NCBI RefSeq assembly: GCF_033568475.1
Contig: NC_133122.1
Coordinates: 138,763,402-138,827,401 of the forward strand
DNA: 64,000 nt
Direction: 5' to 3'
Source: Henckelia pumila
Lineage: Eukaryota > Streptophyta > Magnoliopsida > Lamiales > Gesneriaceae
The notes beneath the pieces are model-generated. The model had not been told where the DNA came from. It saw only the letters and a list, made by a program, of their open reading frames with translations, and ran no database searches. The translations under genes and the position numbers were made by a program. Positions 37,300-50,016 of the stretch are shown here, one piece after another (the stretch's first letter is position 1; each line of letters opens with the position of its first letter).

Positions 37300-38796
37300 G
37301 AAATGGATTTTGGTTGCGGCCTATATCCTAAACAAGGTACCTTCAAAGTCAGTTACTTCCACGTCATATGAACTTTGGACTAGTAGACAACCGGATCTCA
37401 GTAACCTTAGACCTTGGGGATCAGCTGCTTATATTTATGATTCTACAAGTAAATATGGAAAGTTGGGTCCTCGAGGAAAGAAGTGTATTTTTATTACGTG
37501 TTCATTGGTGCACAAGATGATGGAAGCATTACTGAGATTGAATCACGAAATGTAAAATTTCTGGAGAATGACTTTCCTAAGCGAGGTGAAATAAAGGGGA
37601 ATGAACCTTATTTGAGTTATCTGGTTCAGATAACGGGTTGTTGTAAAATGAGTCATCAAAAGCTCAAGTGGATGAGTTGTTGTTTGATCCAGTGGGAGAA
37701 ATCCTGATCACAATGATTCATCTGATCAGAGTGGGAGAAATCCTAATGGTCCTGCTCACGATGATTCATTCGATCCAAGTAGGAGCAATCCTGATCCGAG
37801 TGGGAGCAATCATGACCACGATGATTCATCTGATCTCCAATTTTGAAAGAGTAATAGGAGAGGTATGCCTAAACATCATTATGAGATTGATGGACACACA
37901 TATATCATATTTTCAGTTGATGAAAAAGAGCCTAAAAACATAGATGAGGCTCTATCTTGTCCTTCGAGGGACAAATGGATGAATGCAATGGAAGAAGAAA
38001 TGAATTCAATGAAATCGAACAAAGTTTGGGAACTAGTTGAAATTTCACATGGTCGTAAAGCTATTGGGAACAAGTGGGTTCTCAAAATTAAGCGAAAGGC
38101 TGATGAAACAATAGAGAGTTATAAGGCTCGACTAGTGACAAAGGGTTATACTCAACAAGAGAGAATTGATTATGAAGAAACTTTTTCGCCAGTAGTGAGA
38201 TTTACTTCTATTCGTCTGTTGTTGTTCATAGTTGCTAATTTGGATTTAGAATTATATCAAATGGATGTTAAAAATGTTTTTCTCAATGGAGAACTTGAAG
38301 AAGAAATCTACATGGAACAACCAGTAGGTTTTGTTGTTAAAGGTCAAGAAAACAAAGTTTGTAAATTGAACAGATCAATTTATGGCCTTAAGCAGTCTTA
38401 TAGACAATGGTATTTGAGATTTCACAGAGCGATAATCTCATATGAATTCATTATGAATGACATATTGTTAGCTGAAAATGACAAGGAATATATAGAAACC
38501 ATTAAGAAGTGGTTGTCCTCGAATTTTGAGATAAAAGACATGGATGAGGCGGATTACATTCTAGGTGTTAAAATTCACAGAGAAGTTCTAAGAGCCTGCT
38601 TGCATTGTCTCAAGAATCTTATATTAAAATGGTTCTAGAGCGATTTAGAATGTCAAATTGCGAACCCATTGATACTCATGTCGCCAAAGGCGAGAACTTA
38701 AGTCGTGAAATATGCCCAAAAACTTCTGAAGAAATCCATGAGATGTCTAAAGTACCATATTCTGGTGCAGTTGGGAGTTTGATGTACGCAATGATG
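37300..38796 (+). pseudogene. C2 pol fragment: integrase C-terminus and reverse transcriptase
   Basis: An integrase end reads AAYILNKVPSKSV, YELWTSRQPDLSNL and GPRGKKCIFI (37310-37560). A linker follows with repeated DPSG/SGSN-Asp units (37680-37850). The reverse transcriptase (37865-38796) shows NKWVLKIKRKADE, ARLVTKGYTQQE, YQMDVKNVFLNG and IYGLKQSYRQWY. The segment holding the YVDD active site is deleted: the frame jumps from FIMN to DILLAEND. The frame also shifts near 38600. The block ends where G1 begins. Confidence 0.85.
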
Positions 38797-41666
38797 TGTA
38801 ACGCCCGGGATTAATTGAATTAATCCGAGAATTATTTAATTTTAATCCGAGTATATTTAATTTGAGAATATTTAGAGTTTTAATTTAAATTTTAATATTC
38901 TTAAATTATTTAGGATTGAAATTGAATTAAAAAGATTTGGCGAGGACCGATTTGTAAATAAGCAAGAATTGAGGGGCCAAAGTGCAATTTTCAGATTTTA
39001 CTTGGACACTTGGCTTGAATATGTAGTGAACGTGTATACACATGTTTTATCATCAATTATGATCAGAATTATCATCTTCCTCAATAGCCAAAACCGAGAC
39101 CTTCAATTCTTTGTCCAAATTTGATCTTCTAAATTCGATAACTTTTGCTCCGGTTGTCTGATTTCAATTCCGAAGATAGTTCTGAAATCCTTGCAAGAAG
39201 TGCTATCTATTGATGTAAGTATTGATGGGATTTATCATGTTTCAAAATTATGTTTTTGGGCAGAAATCAGAATTGGTCATGGTGTTGTGTTCTTGAGCTT
39301 ATATTGTTTGTTATATCGAAACCGGTTTGAAGATTTGATACCGTTTGTATTTGCTATGAATTTCCAGCTTATACTCGAGATTTGTATGCTATGCTGGTTA
39401 TTCAGAGTTTATATGCTGATATGTATGTGATTTGAGTGAAGAGAATTGAAGTATTGTTATATCGAAGTCGGTTCGGAAAAAGGAATGTTGTTTGCAATTG
39501 CTACAGAATTTCAGCAGCTATTTCGAAACCTATGCCTATTGATCTAGCTGGTTTTTGATGTTATGTTGTTGGTATAACATGTATTTGAATTAGAAATGGA
39601 TGATAGAGTTGTTGAATTTCAGTTACGGTTGCTGAATTATAATCATTACGCCGTCAAGTTCAGAATTTGCTTGTCGGGGACTATCTTTGATTAAGCTGTT
39701 ATGGAATTGATATTATTTTCCAGCTTATGTTTCAAAATTCACACCTTTTATTATGCTGATATATGATGTTAGGAAATGAATTGGAAGTTAATATGATTAT
39801 TAGAAGTGATATGTGTCACAGTATCGAAGTTGCACCGAAGAACAATAATCGGTTTCAAATGTCGTGATTTTTCAGAAGTTGTATTTGATTCTAAGTTCTG
39901 ATCTTGATTGTGTATGATGATATTGAACTGATATGAGATGGATTGAAGTTGATTTGAATGATAGAATTGATAGATTTTAGTTTCGGTTATCGAATTTATA
40001 CCGTTACGCCATCGGTTCAAGATTTTGATAAAGTTTGAATAGATGAGTTGGAGCTGTACTATATATAAGTTCTTGCTGATATAAATGGTTTGTACATATT
40101 TCATTTCAGAATTTTATGGAGGTATTTCGAGCTCGGGAAGTCAGCTTCAAATCAAGAAAGAATTGGACAAGGTTTGCTTGAAGATTAGTTTGCAAGACTT
40201 GGTTGTTGAGCAGATTTTTATTGAGAGTTGTGTGTGCAGATTTTGAAGAATTGAAGAGCTTGAAACCAAGATTGAAAGGTATAAGACAACCTCTAAAGAA
40301 AGGGCTTGCACACTCAATATGAATCTATTGAGTAATCTTTTCTAAAACCACATACTTTGTGCTTCTATGTTAATAGATGCTTATATGATTACTTGTTGAG
40401 ATTAATAATTGATAATTTATTTGATATTGATGAGTTTAAATTATTTTGAGTTGTTGAGTTGTGGTAGATTGATTATAGAGTTGTTAGTAAACCTCTTGAG
40501 CCACAATTCTTTCGAAACCTTGAAAACAAAATCAAAAAGAAAATATTGGATGTGGTGAACTTGTATATGAGAGGCTTGAGATCTGACTTGATTTCTTTTT
40601 TCCACGATTCTCAGTATAGTGTTCACAGTCCAGGGAATACGAAATTGTTACCACCTCGAGCGGGAGTATAGGTGGGAGGCTTGATTTTTGGCCTTATGAT
40701 ATTCCCGGGATCCCAACGAAATGATTTTTGAAAATATCGATTCTGTGAGATTTGAATCCTTGAACCCTCGACTTGTCTTTGAGTCTTTATGTTATTGAAT
40801 GAATTTTCTTTGGAAGATATTCAACAGGTAAGGGGATAAGAAAATGATGATTGTTTGAAGAGTTGATATTGACTTATTGATTTGATATGAGTTTGTAAAT
40901 ATTGATAGCATGTCTTGCTTAAATGCAATGTTTGCAACTTGATTTATAGCATGTTGAGTTAATATGTTTTAAGTTGCCTTGAGTCTTATTTGTTGAATAA
41001 TTGATATATACTTCAAGTTGAATTACTTGAGATTATGCATGTTTATGTTGTTTTATACTGGGATTAAATTCTCACCGGAGTCTCTCCGGCTATTGTCTTG
41101 TTTGTATGTGTGCATGACAATAGGTGGGACTGGAACAAGTCCGAGAAGACAGTGAAGAATCAAGACTTGAGAGATTAGAGTGATGATCCGGTATAGAAGT
41201 CTTGTTGCTGTCATGGTTATGTTAAGAACAAGAGTTGGAGTTTTGAACTATTAGATTAGACCTTTTGTCTAGAGTTTCTACTCCTTTGTTATGTATCACA
41301 CTTGAACTAGTTGTGCTATTTTTACTTTGAGATGTGGGAATAAACTTGTTAATAACTTTTATACCATGTTTGTTGCGTCCATTACTTGGTAGAGTTGGTA
41401 GATGGATTATTGAAGCAGGGTACAACAACAATTTTGATTTTTTTGGTAGCTGACAGAACTCAGCTCGCTCGAGCGAGCCAAGGGAGGGGGTCTTGGACCC
41501 GAGAGGCCCTCGCTCGAGCAAGAGGTGTGGCTCGCTCGAGCGAGCCTCTTTGTATAAAAAAAAAAAATTTTTTTTTTTGAGACTTTGGTTTCTTGATAAA
41601 TTGCTTGGTTTTAATTCATGATCTTGGATTAAATGTTGATTTGAGAGATTAAGAACCGGGTTGTCA
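38797..41666 (+). repeat. 5' LTR of G1
   Basis: 2870 bp. It contains a CACCGGAG/CTCCGGC stem (about 41072-41093) followed by GTGTGCATGACAATAGGTGG, then a cluster of CTCGAGCG palindromes (41463-41546) about 120 bp before its end. Confidence 0.9.
41463..41546 (+). repeat. Palindrome cluster GCTCGCTCGAGCGAGC in G1 5' LTR
   Basis: Perfect 16-bp palindromes at 41463-41478 and within 41529-41546, with an imperfect copy (CCCTCGCTCGAGCAAGAGG) between. The equivalent cluster in the 3' LTR spans about 48229-48313. Confidence 0.85.
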
Positions 41667-41673
41667 CAACAGG

Positions 41674-41685
41674 TGGTATCAGAGC
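41674..41685 (+). other. Primer-binding site of G1
   Basis: TGGTATCAGAGC lies 7 bases after the LTR end. It is complementary to initiator tRNA-Met. Confidence 0.85.
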
Positions 41686-42100
41686 ATAGGTTCTGGACTG
41701 ATTTAGAATGAGGGGGGTAGATCGAGTCTGCTTGATTTCTTTATGCGCATGTGATTGAATTCTTTTTGTAATTACCTGAAGTACATGCGAATATTGTGTT
41801 AGATATCCAGAACTATATGATCGCATGATTTTGTGATTTAAATTATCGAGCATGCTTTACTGTTTCTCAAATTATATGATGCTATAATTTTGTGTTTAAA
41901 TGGTAAGAATATCATGCCGTACAGATGCAAGAGTTATGGGCTTTCCTTATTATCTGAGTTGATTGGACGCGTGTATTATTCGAGAATGAATAAGAACTTG
42001 ATCTTTTGAGAATGCACGACAGTGTTGATCAGAGGAGGACTGAGACAGAATTGTTATACATGAGATTGTAATATATACTAATCTGTTTGAATTAGCAGAT

Positions 42101-43495
42101 ATGCCTCCTCGTCGAATGATGAATAGATAGACAGAGACAGTTCCTCAACTAGAACAGGTGAATGTAGCCCGATAGTGCCACAAACACCTGAAGCTCCGAG
42201 AATAGATCAAGGCAATACATTGAGAGATATGAGTGATGTTACGGCGTCACCAATGGAGATACTTCTGAAAATATTTCAATCTTTCAAGCCGCCTACTTTG
42301 AAAGGAACTGAGACTTCAGTTGAATGTGAAGGTTGGTTAGAGGATATTGAGATGATGTTTGATTCCCTTGATTATGCAGATGATAGAAGAATTAGATTGA
42401 TTGGGTATCAATTGCAAGATGTTGCAAAGAACTGGTGGATTACAACCAAAAAAGCTCTCGAAAATCAAGGTACGACGATTACTTGAAAAATGTTTAAAAC
42501 TGAATTTTATCAACGATTCTTTCCAGTGTCATACAGAAAAGATAAGAATGCAGAGTTTGCCAATCTGAAACAAGGCAATTTGAACATCGAGGAATATGTT
42601 GCTAAGTTCTCTACCTTTCTGAAATTTGCTCCACATGTAGCTGAGAATGAAGAGGCTAAAGCTGATCAGTTCATTAATGGACTGAATTCAGATGTATTTA
42701 CACTAGTGAATGCTGGTAGACCAAACAACTTTGCTGACGCACTTAATTAAGCAAAGGGAGCAGAGGCTGGTCTGATGAAACAACGAGAAGCATTGTTTGA
42801 GTTACAGTCTCAAAGAGAGCCACAGACACAATTTCAGCAACCATTCCCCAGATCTGAGGAAGGTGGTAGCAGTAGTGGCAAGAAAGATGCTTTGAAAGCA
42901 AGAGGAAAACAGTTTAAGAAATCAGGAGATAGTTCATCTAGCTCTAGCGGGCAGAGGCAAACTAGTTCTGTGTATGCATAGTGGCAAGAAAGATGCTTTG
43001 AAAGCAAGAGGAAAACAGTTTAAGAAATCAGGAGATAATTCATCTAGCTCTAGCGGGCAGAGGCAAACTAGTTCTGTGTATGCAGGAGTGTATTGCAACA
43101 AATGTGGAGGAGGACATCCTATCAATCAGTGCAGAGGTGTACTTGGGAGTTGCCATATATGTTATCAAACGGGACATTTTGCTAGAGTATGTCCGCAACG
43201 TGGTGTGAAAAGATCACATAGTGCAAGATCATCGAGAGAAGTGACTCAGCCTGAACAACAAGCATCTTTGGTATATTTCTATCAACTACAGCCTCCACGA
43301 CAGATTAAACCAGGAGAAAACCAGCCGAAAGCATCGAATGATGATATAACTGGTAATTATTCTCTTAATGATTATTTTGCTTATGTGCTTGAAGATATTG
43401 GAGCATCCCTTATGTTATCTCTGAACGACCTTTTCAGATTATGTGCGTTACCTATTGATGTATTATCTACTGTGGTATCTATTCTTGATTTTTAA
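42101..43495 (+). pseudogene. G1 gag (nucleocapsid) with frame lesions
   Basis: A start MPPRRMMNR at 42101 meets a stop after 9 codons. The Ty3 gag core follows (PPTLKGTETSVECEGWLEDI, VAKNWWITTKKA, YRKDKNAEFANLKQGN, IEEYVAKFSTFLKFAP). Stops occur at 42484 and 42748. A 106-bp tandem duplication (unit at about 42873-42978, second copy 42979-43084) shifts the frame. Two zinc knuckles follow: CNKCGGGHPINQC and CHICYQTGHFARVC. A protease stub (LEDIGASLMLS) ends at 43495. Confidence 0.85.
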
Positions 43496-45438
43496 GGAAG
43501 TGACATCTGTTCGAAAATTGTATACTACAGTCTGATGGTAATGTGAGAAACATCGATTGTATTGTGCTTGGTTCGTCAAATTATGATTGAAATATCGGCT
43601 TAGATATGTTGATCAAGTACATGGATGTCGTCGATTGATTCAAAAAGTTATGAGATTCAGAATTGAATTGATAGAGGGCTGAAAATTCTACGGTAAGAGT
43701 TCGACATGTTGAATTTCTTCGATATCTATTCTATTTATGATTTGATGATTGCAGAAAAGAGCAGAGAAAATTCTTTATTATGCAATCAATGTATTGGAAG
43801 CTAGCTCGGAATTGATTGATTTGTCAATTATTATCGAATTGCTGTTATTTTCTAAATGAAATTCTGAGATTAATTCCAGCCTGTGAGATGGACTTCGATA
43901 CGTAATTGATGCCAGGTATCTTATTGATTTTCCAGTACCTTATATAATGGCACCAACAGAACTGCACAAATTGAAAGAGACACAGATCAGTGAGATTTTA
44001 TGCTACTTATCAGAAATTGAATAAGGCCACAATACTAAATTGTTATCTTTTTGCCTTGATTAGATGATTGATTTGCACAGTTATAGAATTTATCGATTCT
44101 AACAGATGAGAAATGAATGCAGATGTGATAGAATTCTTGGTTCTAAAAGCCAAACGTTCAATGAACTAGACTAAGCGATGCCAATTGAATGATTTATGAA
44201 CAGTTTAGTAGTTCAGAATCGAAAGAAGATCAAATGCCGTTGAATTTTATTCTGAAACTATTTATATCGGTATGAGATTGCGATATAATATTTGATAGTT
44301 CTACAGATAGCCTGATATGTTGTATTTGAAGCTATACAATATGATGAAATAGCTAAGAGTTATACAAGAAATGTTATTCCTTGCTATGAAAGATCGCCAA
44401 AAGAGTTTGATTTTGGAATTGATATGACTCGATGATATTGCAGAGATGTTGAAATCTAGTGTACTATTTTGAGTTGTATAGTACTGTTGTGCTACTGGTT
44501 GTTTTGAGTTTGTGATTGCTTGAAGTAGATTTCAACAAATGCAAGATTATGCGGTCTTGGATATGCTACATATATGAGAAGTTAATGATATGATGAGATG
44601 ACAGGAATTATTAAAATCTATTGTCGAGTTGGAGACTTTAGATTTATTTTGATTGATTGTGGCATCGATTGTCAAATAGATTGAGTATTTGGTTTTATGG
44701 GATTCCATTCGACCATCTTCTTCTCGATGGATTGTCTGAGTTGACTATCCAAAATTCGAGGAGATGCTCAGAATTCTAATATCTGATTCGGTATTAGCTG
44801 AATAATATTGCCACTTGGAGATTGTAATTCCTGTAACAGCTATCTAATAGATGTAGCGATACTGTTCTGAATTGCGAAATGACAAGAAAATCAGAAATTC
44901 TCTGAATTGAGCTAGTATTTCAGAACTATCAGTTATCGGATCAGATATGATTTGAGGAATGACAGAGAAAGAGAAGCTTATTCAGAAGAGAATGAAGTTA
45001 GTTTATGATCGAGAAGCAAAACAACACAAATTAGACACCGACCTTTGTGTTGTGAACAGGGAGACCGAGTATGTTTGCAGATTCTTTTCTTTTTTTAAAG
45101 AATTATATTTGACAAGTACAGAATATTATCTCTGAGAATTGTTGAATCTTATGACACTTCTGAAGAAGTAGGCAATCTTGCCTATCGACTTATATTGTCT
45201 TTATGGCTTTCTGATATTCGCGATGTATTTTATGCTGCGAACGTATTGGAATGAAATTTCTTATGTACTTCAGTTAGATGAGATTGAGTTTGATGAGACA
45301 TTGATCTATGTCGAACAGCTGATACAGATATTTGATGAGGGAGAAAAGCAACTCAGAAACAAGACCATTCCACTAATGATAGTTCAGTGGAGTCGTAGAA
45401 GAACTGAAGAAGTTATTGAGAAATTGAATCCGATATGA
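43496..45438 (+). pseudogene. Eroded pol remnants of G1
   Basis: Only short matches to a Ty3 pol remain in varying frames: a protease tail near 43560, PYIMAPTELHKLKETQ (RT lead) near 43938, and a degraded RT start near 44000. The polyprotein end (SYVLQLDEIEFDETL, RNKTIPLMIVQWSRRRTEE) is at 45260-45438. RT catalytic, RNase H and integrase cores are not recognisable. Confidence 0.75.
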
Positions 45439-45553
45439 GACAGTGTTATTCTGTGTTAGTCTACTGATATGAGTTCTTATTCAGTAATTCTATTATCTCA
45501 CTATCTTATGTGCAGACAGATTGCGTGAGATTTCGAGGACGAAATCCGATCTT

Positions 45554-45566
45554 AGAGGGGGAGAAT
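45554..45566 (+). other. Polypurine tract of G1
   Basis: AGAGGGGGAGAAT lies directly before the 3' LTR. Confidence 0.85.
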
Positions 45567-48422
45567 TGTAACGCCCAGGATTAATTGAATTAATCCGAAA
45601 ATTATTTAATTTTAATTCTAGTATATTTAATTTGGGAATATTTAGAGTTTTGATTTAAATTCTAATATTCTTAAATTATTTAGGATTGAAATTGAATTAA
45701 AAATATTTGGCGAGGACCGATTTGCAAATAAGCAAGAATTGAGGGGCCAAAGTGCAATTTTCAGATTTTACTTGGACACTTGGCTTGAATATGTAGTGAA
45801 CGTGTATACACATGTTTTATCATCAATTATGATCAGAATTATCATCTTCCTCAATAGCCAAAACCGAGACCTTCAATTCTTTGTCCAAATTTGATCTTCT
45901 AAATTCGATAACTTTTGCTCCGGTTGTCCGATTTCAATTCCGAAGATAGTTCTGAAATCCTTGCAAGAAGGGCTATCTATTGATGTAAGTATTGATGGGA
46001 TTTAGCATGTTTCGAAATTATGTTTTTGGGCAGAAATCAGAATTGGTCATGGTGTTGTGTTCTTGAGCTTATATTGTTTGTTATATCGAAACCGGTTTGA
46101 AGATTTGATACCGTTTGTATTTGCTATGAATTTTCAGCTTATACTCGAGATTTGTATGCTTCTAATATGCTGGTTATTCAGAGTTTATATGCTGATATGT
46201 ATGTGATTTGAGTGAAGAGAATTGAAGTATTGTTATATCGAAGTCGGTTCGGAAAAAGGAATGTTGTTTGCAATTGCTACAAAATTTCAGCAGCTATTTC
46301 GAAACCTATGCCTATTGATCTAACTGGTTTTTGATGTTATGTTGCTGGTATAACATGTATTTGATTTAGAAATGGATGATAAAGTTGTTGAATTTCAGTT
46401 ACGGTTGCTGAATTATAATCATTACGCCGTCAAGTTCAGAATTTGCTTGTCGGGGACTATCTTTGATTAAGCTGTTATGGAATTGATATTATTTTCCAGC
46501 TTATGTTTCGAAATTCACACCTTTTATTATGCTGATATATGATGTTAGGAAATGAATTGGAAGTTAATATGATTATTAGAAGTGATATGTGTCACAGTAT
46601 CGAAGTTGCACCGAAGAACAATCATCGGTTTCAAATGTCGTGATTTTTCAGAAGTTGTATTTGATTCTAAGTTCTGATCTTGATTGTGTATGATGATATT
46701 GAACTGATATGAGATGGATTGAAGTTGATTTGAATGATAGAATTGATAGATTTTAGTTTCGGTTATCGAATTTATACCGTTACGCCATCGGTTCAAGATT
46801 TTGATAAAGTTTGAATAGATGAGTTGGAGCTATACTATATATAAGTTCTTGCTGATATAAATGGTTTGTACATACTTCATTTCAGAATTTTATGGAGGTT
46901 ATTTCGAGCTCGGGAAGTCAGCTTCAAATCAAGAAAGAATTGGACAAGGTTTGCTTGAAGATTAGTTTGCAAGACTTGGTTGTTGAGCAGATTTTTATTG
47001 AGGGTTGTGTGTGCAGATTTTGAAGAATTGAAGATCTTGAAACCAAGATTGAAAGGTATAAGACAACCTCTAAAGAAAGGGCTTGCACACTCAATATGAA
47101 TCTATTGAGTAATCTTTTCTAAAACCACATACTTTGTGCTTCTATGTTAATAGATGCTTATATGATTACTTGTTGAGATTAATGATTGATAATTTATTTG
47201 ATATTGATGAGTTTAAATTATTTTGAGTTGTTGAGTTGTGGTAGATTGATTATAGAGTTGTTAGTAAACCTCTTGAGCCACAATTCTTTCGAAACCTTGA
47301 AAACAAAATCGAAACAAAATATTGGACGTGGTGAACTTGTATATGAGAGGCTTGAGATCTGACTTGATTTCTTTTTGCCACGATTCTCAGTATAGTGTTC
47401 ACAGTCCAGGGAATACGAAATTGTTACCACCTCGAGCGGGAGTGTAGGTGGGAGGCTTGATTTTTGGCCTTATGATATTCCCGGGATCCCAACGAAATGA
47501 TTTTTGAAAATATCGATTCTGTGAGATTTGAATCCTTGAACCCTCGACTTGTCTTTGAGTCTTTATGTTATTGAATGAATTTTCTTTGGAAGATATTCAA
47601 CAGGTAAGGGGATAAGGAAATGATGATTGTTTGAAGAGTTGATATTGACTTATTGATTTGATATGAGTTTGTAAATATTGATAGCATGTCTTTTTTAAAT
47701 GCAATGTTTGCAACTTGATTTATAACATGTTGAGTTAATATGTTTTAAGTTGCCTTGAGTATTATTTGTTGAATAATTGATATATATTCAACTTGAGATT
47801 ATGCATGTTTATGTTGTTTTATACTGGGATTAAATTCTCACCGGAGTCTCTCCGGCTATTTTCTTGTTTGTATGTGTGCATGACAATAGGTGGGACTGGA
47901 ACAAGTCCGGGAAGACCGTGAAGAATCGAGACTTGAGAGATTAGAGCGATGATCCGGTATAGAAGTCTTGTTGCTGTCATGGTTATGTTAAGAACAAGAG
48001 TTGGAGTTTTGAACTATTAGATTAGACCTTTTGTCTAGAGTTTCTACTCCTTTGTTATGTATCACACTTGAACTAGTCGTGCTATTTTTACTTTGAGATG
48101 TGGGAATAAACTTGTTAATAAATTTTATACCATGTTTGTTGCATCCATTACTTGGTAGAGTTGGTAGATGGATTATTGAAGCAGGGTACAGCAACAATTC
48201 TAATTTTTTTGGCAGCTGACAGAACTCAGCTTGCTCGAGCGAGCCAAGGGAGGGGGTCTTGGACCCGAGAGGCCCTCGCTCGAGCGAGAGGTGTGGCTCG
48301 CTCGAGCGAGCCTCCTTGTATAAATTTTTTTTTTGAGACTTTGGTTGCTTGATTAATTGCTTGGTTTTAATTCATGATCTTGGATTAAATGTTGATTTGA
48401 GAGATTAAGAATCGGGTCGTCA
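45567..48422 (+). repeat. 3' LTR of G1
   Basis: 2856 bp, near-identical to the 5' LTR. It ends GGTCGTCA at 48422, after which the C2 frame resumes. Confidence 0.9.
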
Positions 48423-49006
48423 AATGATGTGTTCTCGTCCCGATATTTGTTATGTTGTGGGTATGGTCAGCAGGTATCAATCTAATCCAGGAAGAAGACA
48501 CTGGAGTGCGGTTAAAAGGATTATGAGATACCTAAAAGACACTACGGATTATTTCCTCTGTTATCAAGGAAAGGATCTAACACTGATGGGATACACAGAT
48601 GCTGACTGGGGTGTTGATTTAGATGAGGGTAAATCCACCCCTGGATATGCTTTCTTGTTAAATGGTGGATGCATATTTTGGAGAAGGTGCTTGGTTGAGA
48701 ATATTTCTAGATCATTTAGGTGCAGTAAGCAGTCCAGTGGGAGCTGTAACAGTTTATTGCGATAATCAATCAGCAATTGCTTACACAAAATATCCTAAAT
48801 ATCATGGGAAAACCAAACATATTGATACCAAGTACAATTTCATTAGAGATATTGTTGAAAAGAAGAAGGTGACTTTGAAATACATGCCTACACGCATGAT
48901 GGGGACAGATCCTTTTACTAAGCCAATACCAAGAGATACTTCATCGATCATGTTAGATCTCTTGGACTACGTAGGATATGATTGCATTAGAACACATGAA
49001 TAATTA
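48423..49006 (+). pseudogene. C2 pol continuation: RT thumb and RNase H
   Basis: The frame resumes after G1 with MMCSRPDICYVVGMVSRYQS, then the RNase H start YTDADWGVDLDEGKS. A deletion at about 48682 removes the part with the catalytic Glu helix. VYCDNQSAIAYTKYPKYHGK and FTKPIPRD close the domain. The frame changes at the deletion. Confidence 0.85.
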
Positions 49007-50011
49007 AGATATTGTGCTCATTATTATAAGAATGTTTATTATGCGCTATGTGTACACATTTATTTTATGAATTTTTTATGTGCGCATTAAAGATATGTCT
49101 GACAAGTTGAGATTGACTCTCTCACACGAGCAATCGCCTCTAATGCTGAGAAACATGCAGAGATGAGACAATATCGATTTATGTAGTGAATAAAATCAAT
49201 ACATATGTTGCTTTGGTCATGAATTCCCAATATGAGATTACTTCATGAAATTGTAATCGGAATGGATTTTCCCACAATCCATTAAACTTTTCTATAGCCA
49301 GATTAAAGTTTTCAATATATTGATACATGTTGGAGGATAAACGAGGTGAAAACTCAAGTTAAGTGTTGAAACACACTTGAACTAAGATTTGTATGATGTG
49401 AATATTATATATATGACATACGCTTCCAAAAGGAGGAAGAATCACATCGTACCACGTGTTTTCATACCACGTGTGCTGAAGTGACCATCTGGATAATGAG
49501 TACATGTGTCCCAACTCATTGTGTGAGATCCGTAGGTTTAAATACAAACCTAATCTTATACCTTAAGACTTTCAACGATTTTTTTAAATTTTATTTTAGT
49601 GTTGCTACTTTAGCATGCTACCAATAACTATGGATGATTCGGTAATGCGGTACATGTCTAAGAAAGCAGCTAAAATAGAGATTGAAAGATTTCAGTGGGA
49701 AGGGAAGATTTATTTTGACACTCATTTTGTATTCACTAGTCGACTAATTATGTTTAACATAGTTGTTAGAACAAAATTGTGAATACATGAATATTGATTA
49801 ATATTTTCTATCAAGTATGCTCTTATTATTTTGTATGAGACAAGAGATACGTTGATTAGTGAAACAATTAAATCTGGGGTATAACGAATAGATATCCCCA
49901 TGAATATTTTGAAATGAGCTGCTATATATCTTTAACAGATGTATGGCTATGATCTCTGATTTAATATGCTCATTGGTCACACGATCCATTTTCTAGTATG
50001 AAATTGATGGT
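49007..50011 (+). other. 3' untranslated part of C2
   Basis: About 1 kb between the end of pol and the G2 insertion. No coding frame or other element was recognised. Confidence 0.55.
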
Positions 50012-50016
50012 GTATG

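Larger units (their letters stand above)
38797..48422 (+). mobile_element. Non-autonomous gypsy retrotransposon G1, nested in C2
   Basis: LTRs of 2870 and 2856 bp (TGTAACGCCC...GTCA) flank a short 3.9-kb interior holding gag and only traces of pol. AATGATG is found on both sides (38790-38796 and 48423-48429), longer than the usual 5-bp duplication. The two LTRs are near-identical by eye, although the interior is full of stops and deletions. Mobilisation by a related autonomous element is the simplest explanation. Confidence 0.9.

Noticed and set aside
45178-45438. Independent small gene in G1
   Set aside because: Its end matches the C-terminus of Ty3-type polyproteins (KTIPLMIVQW), so it is a pol remnant.
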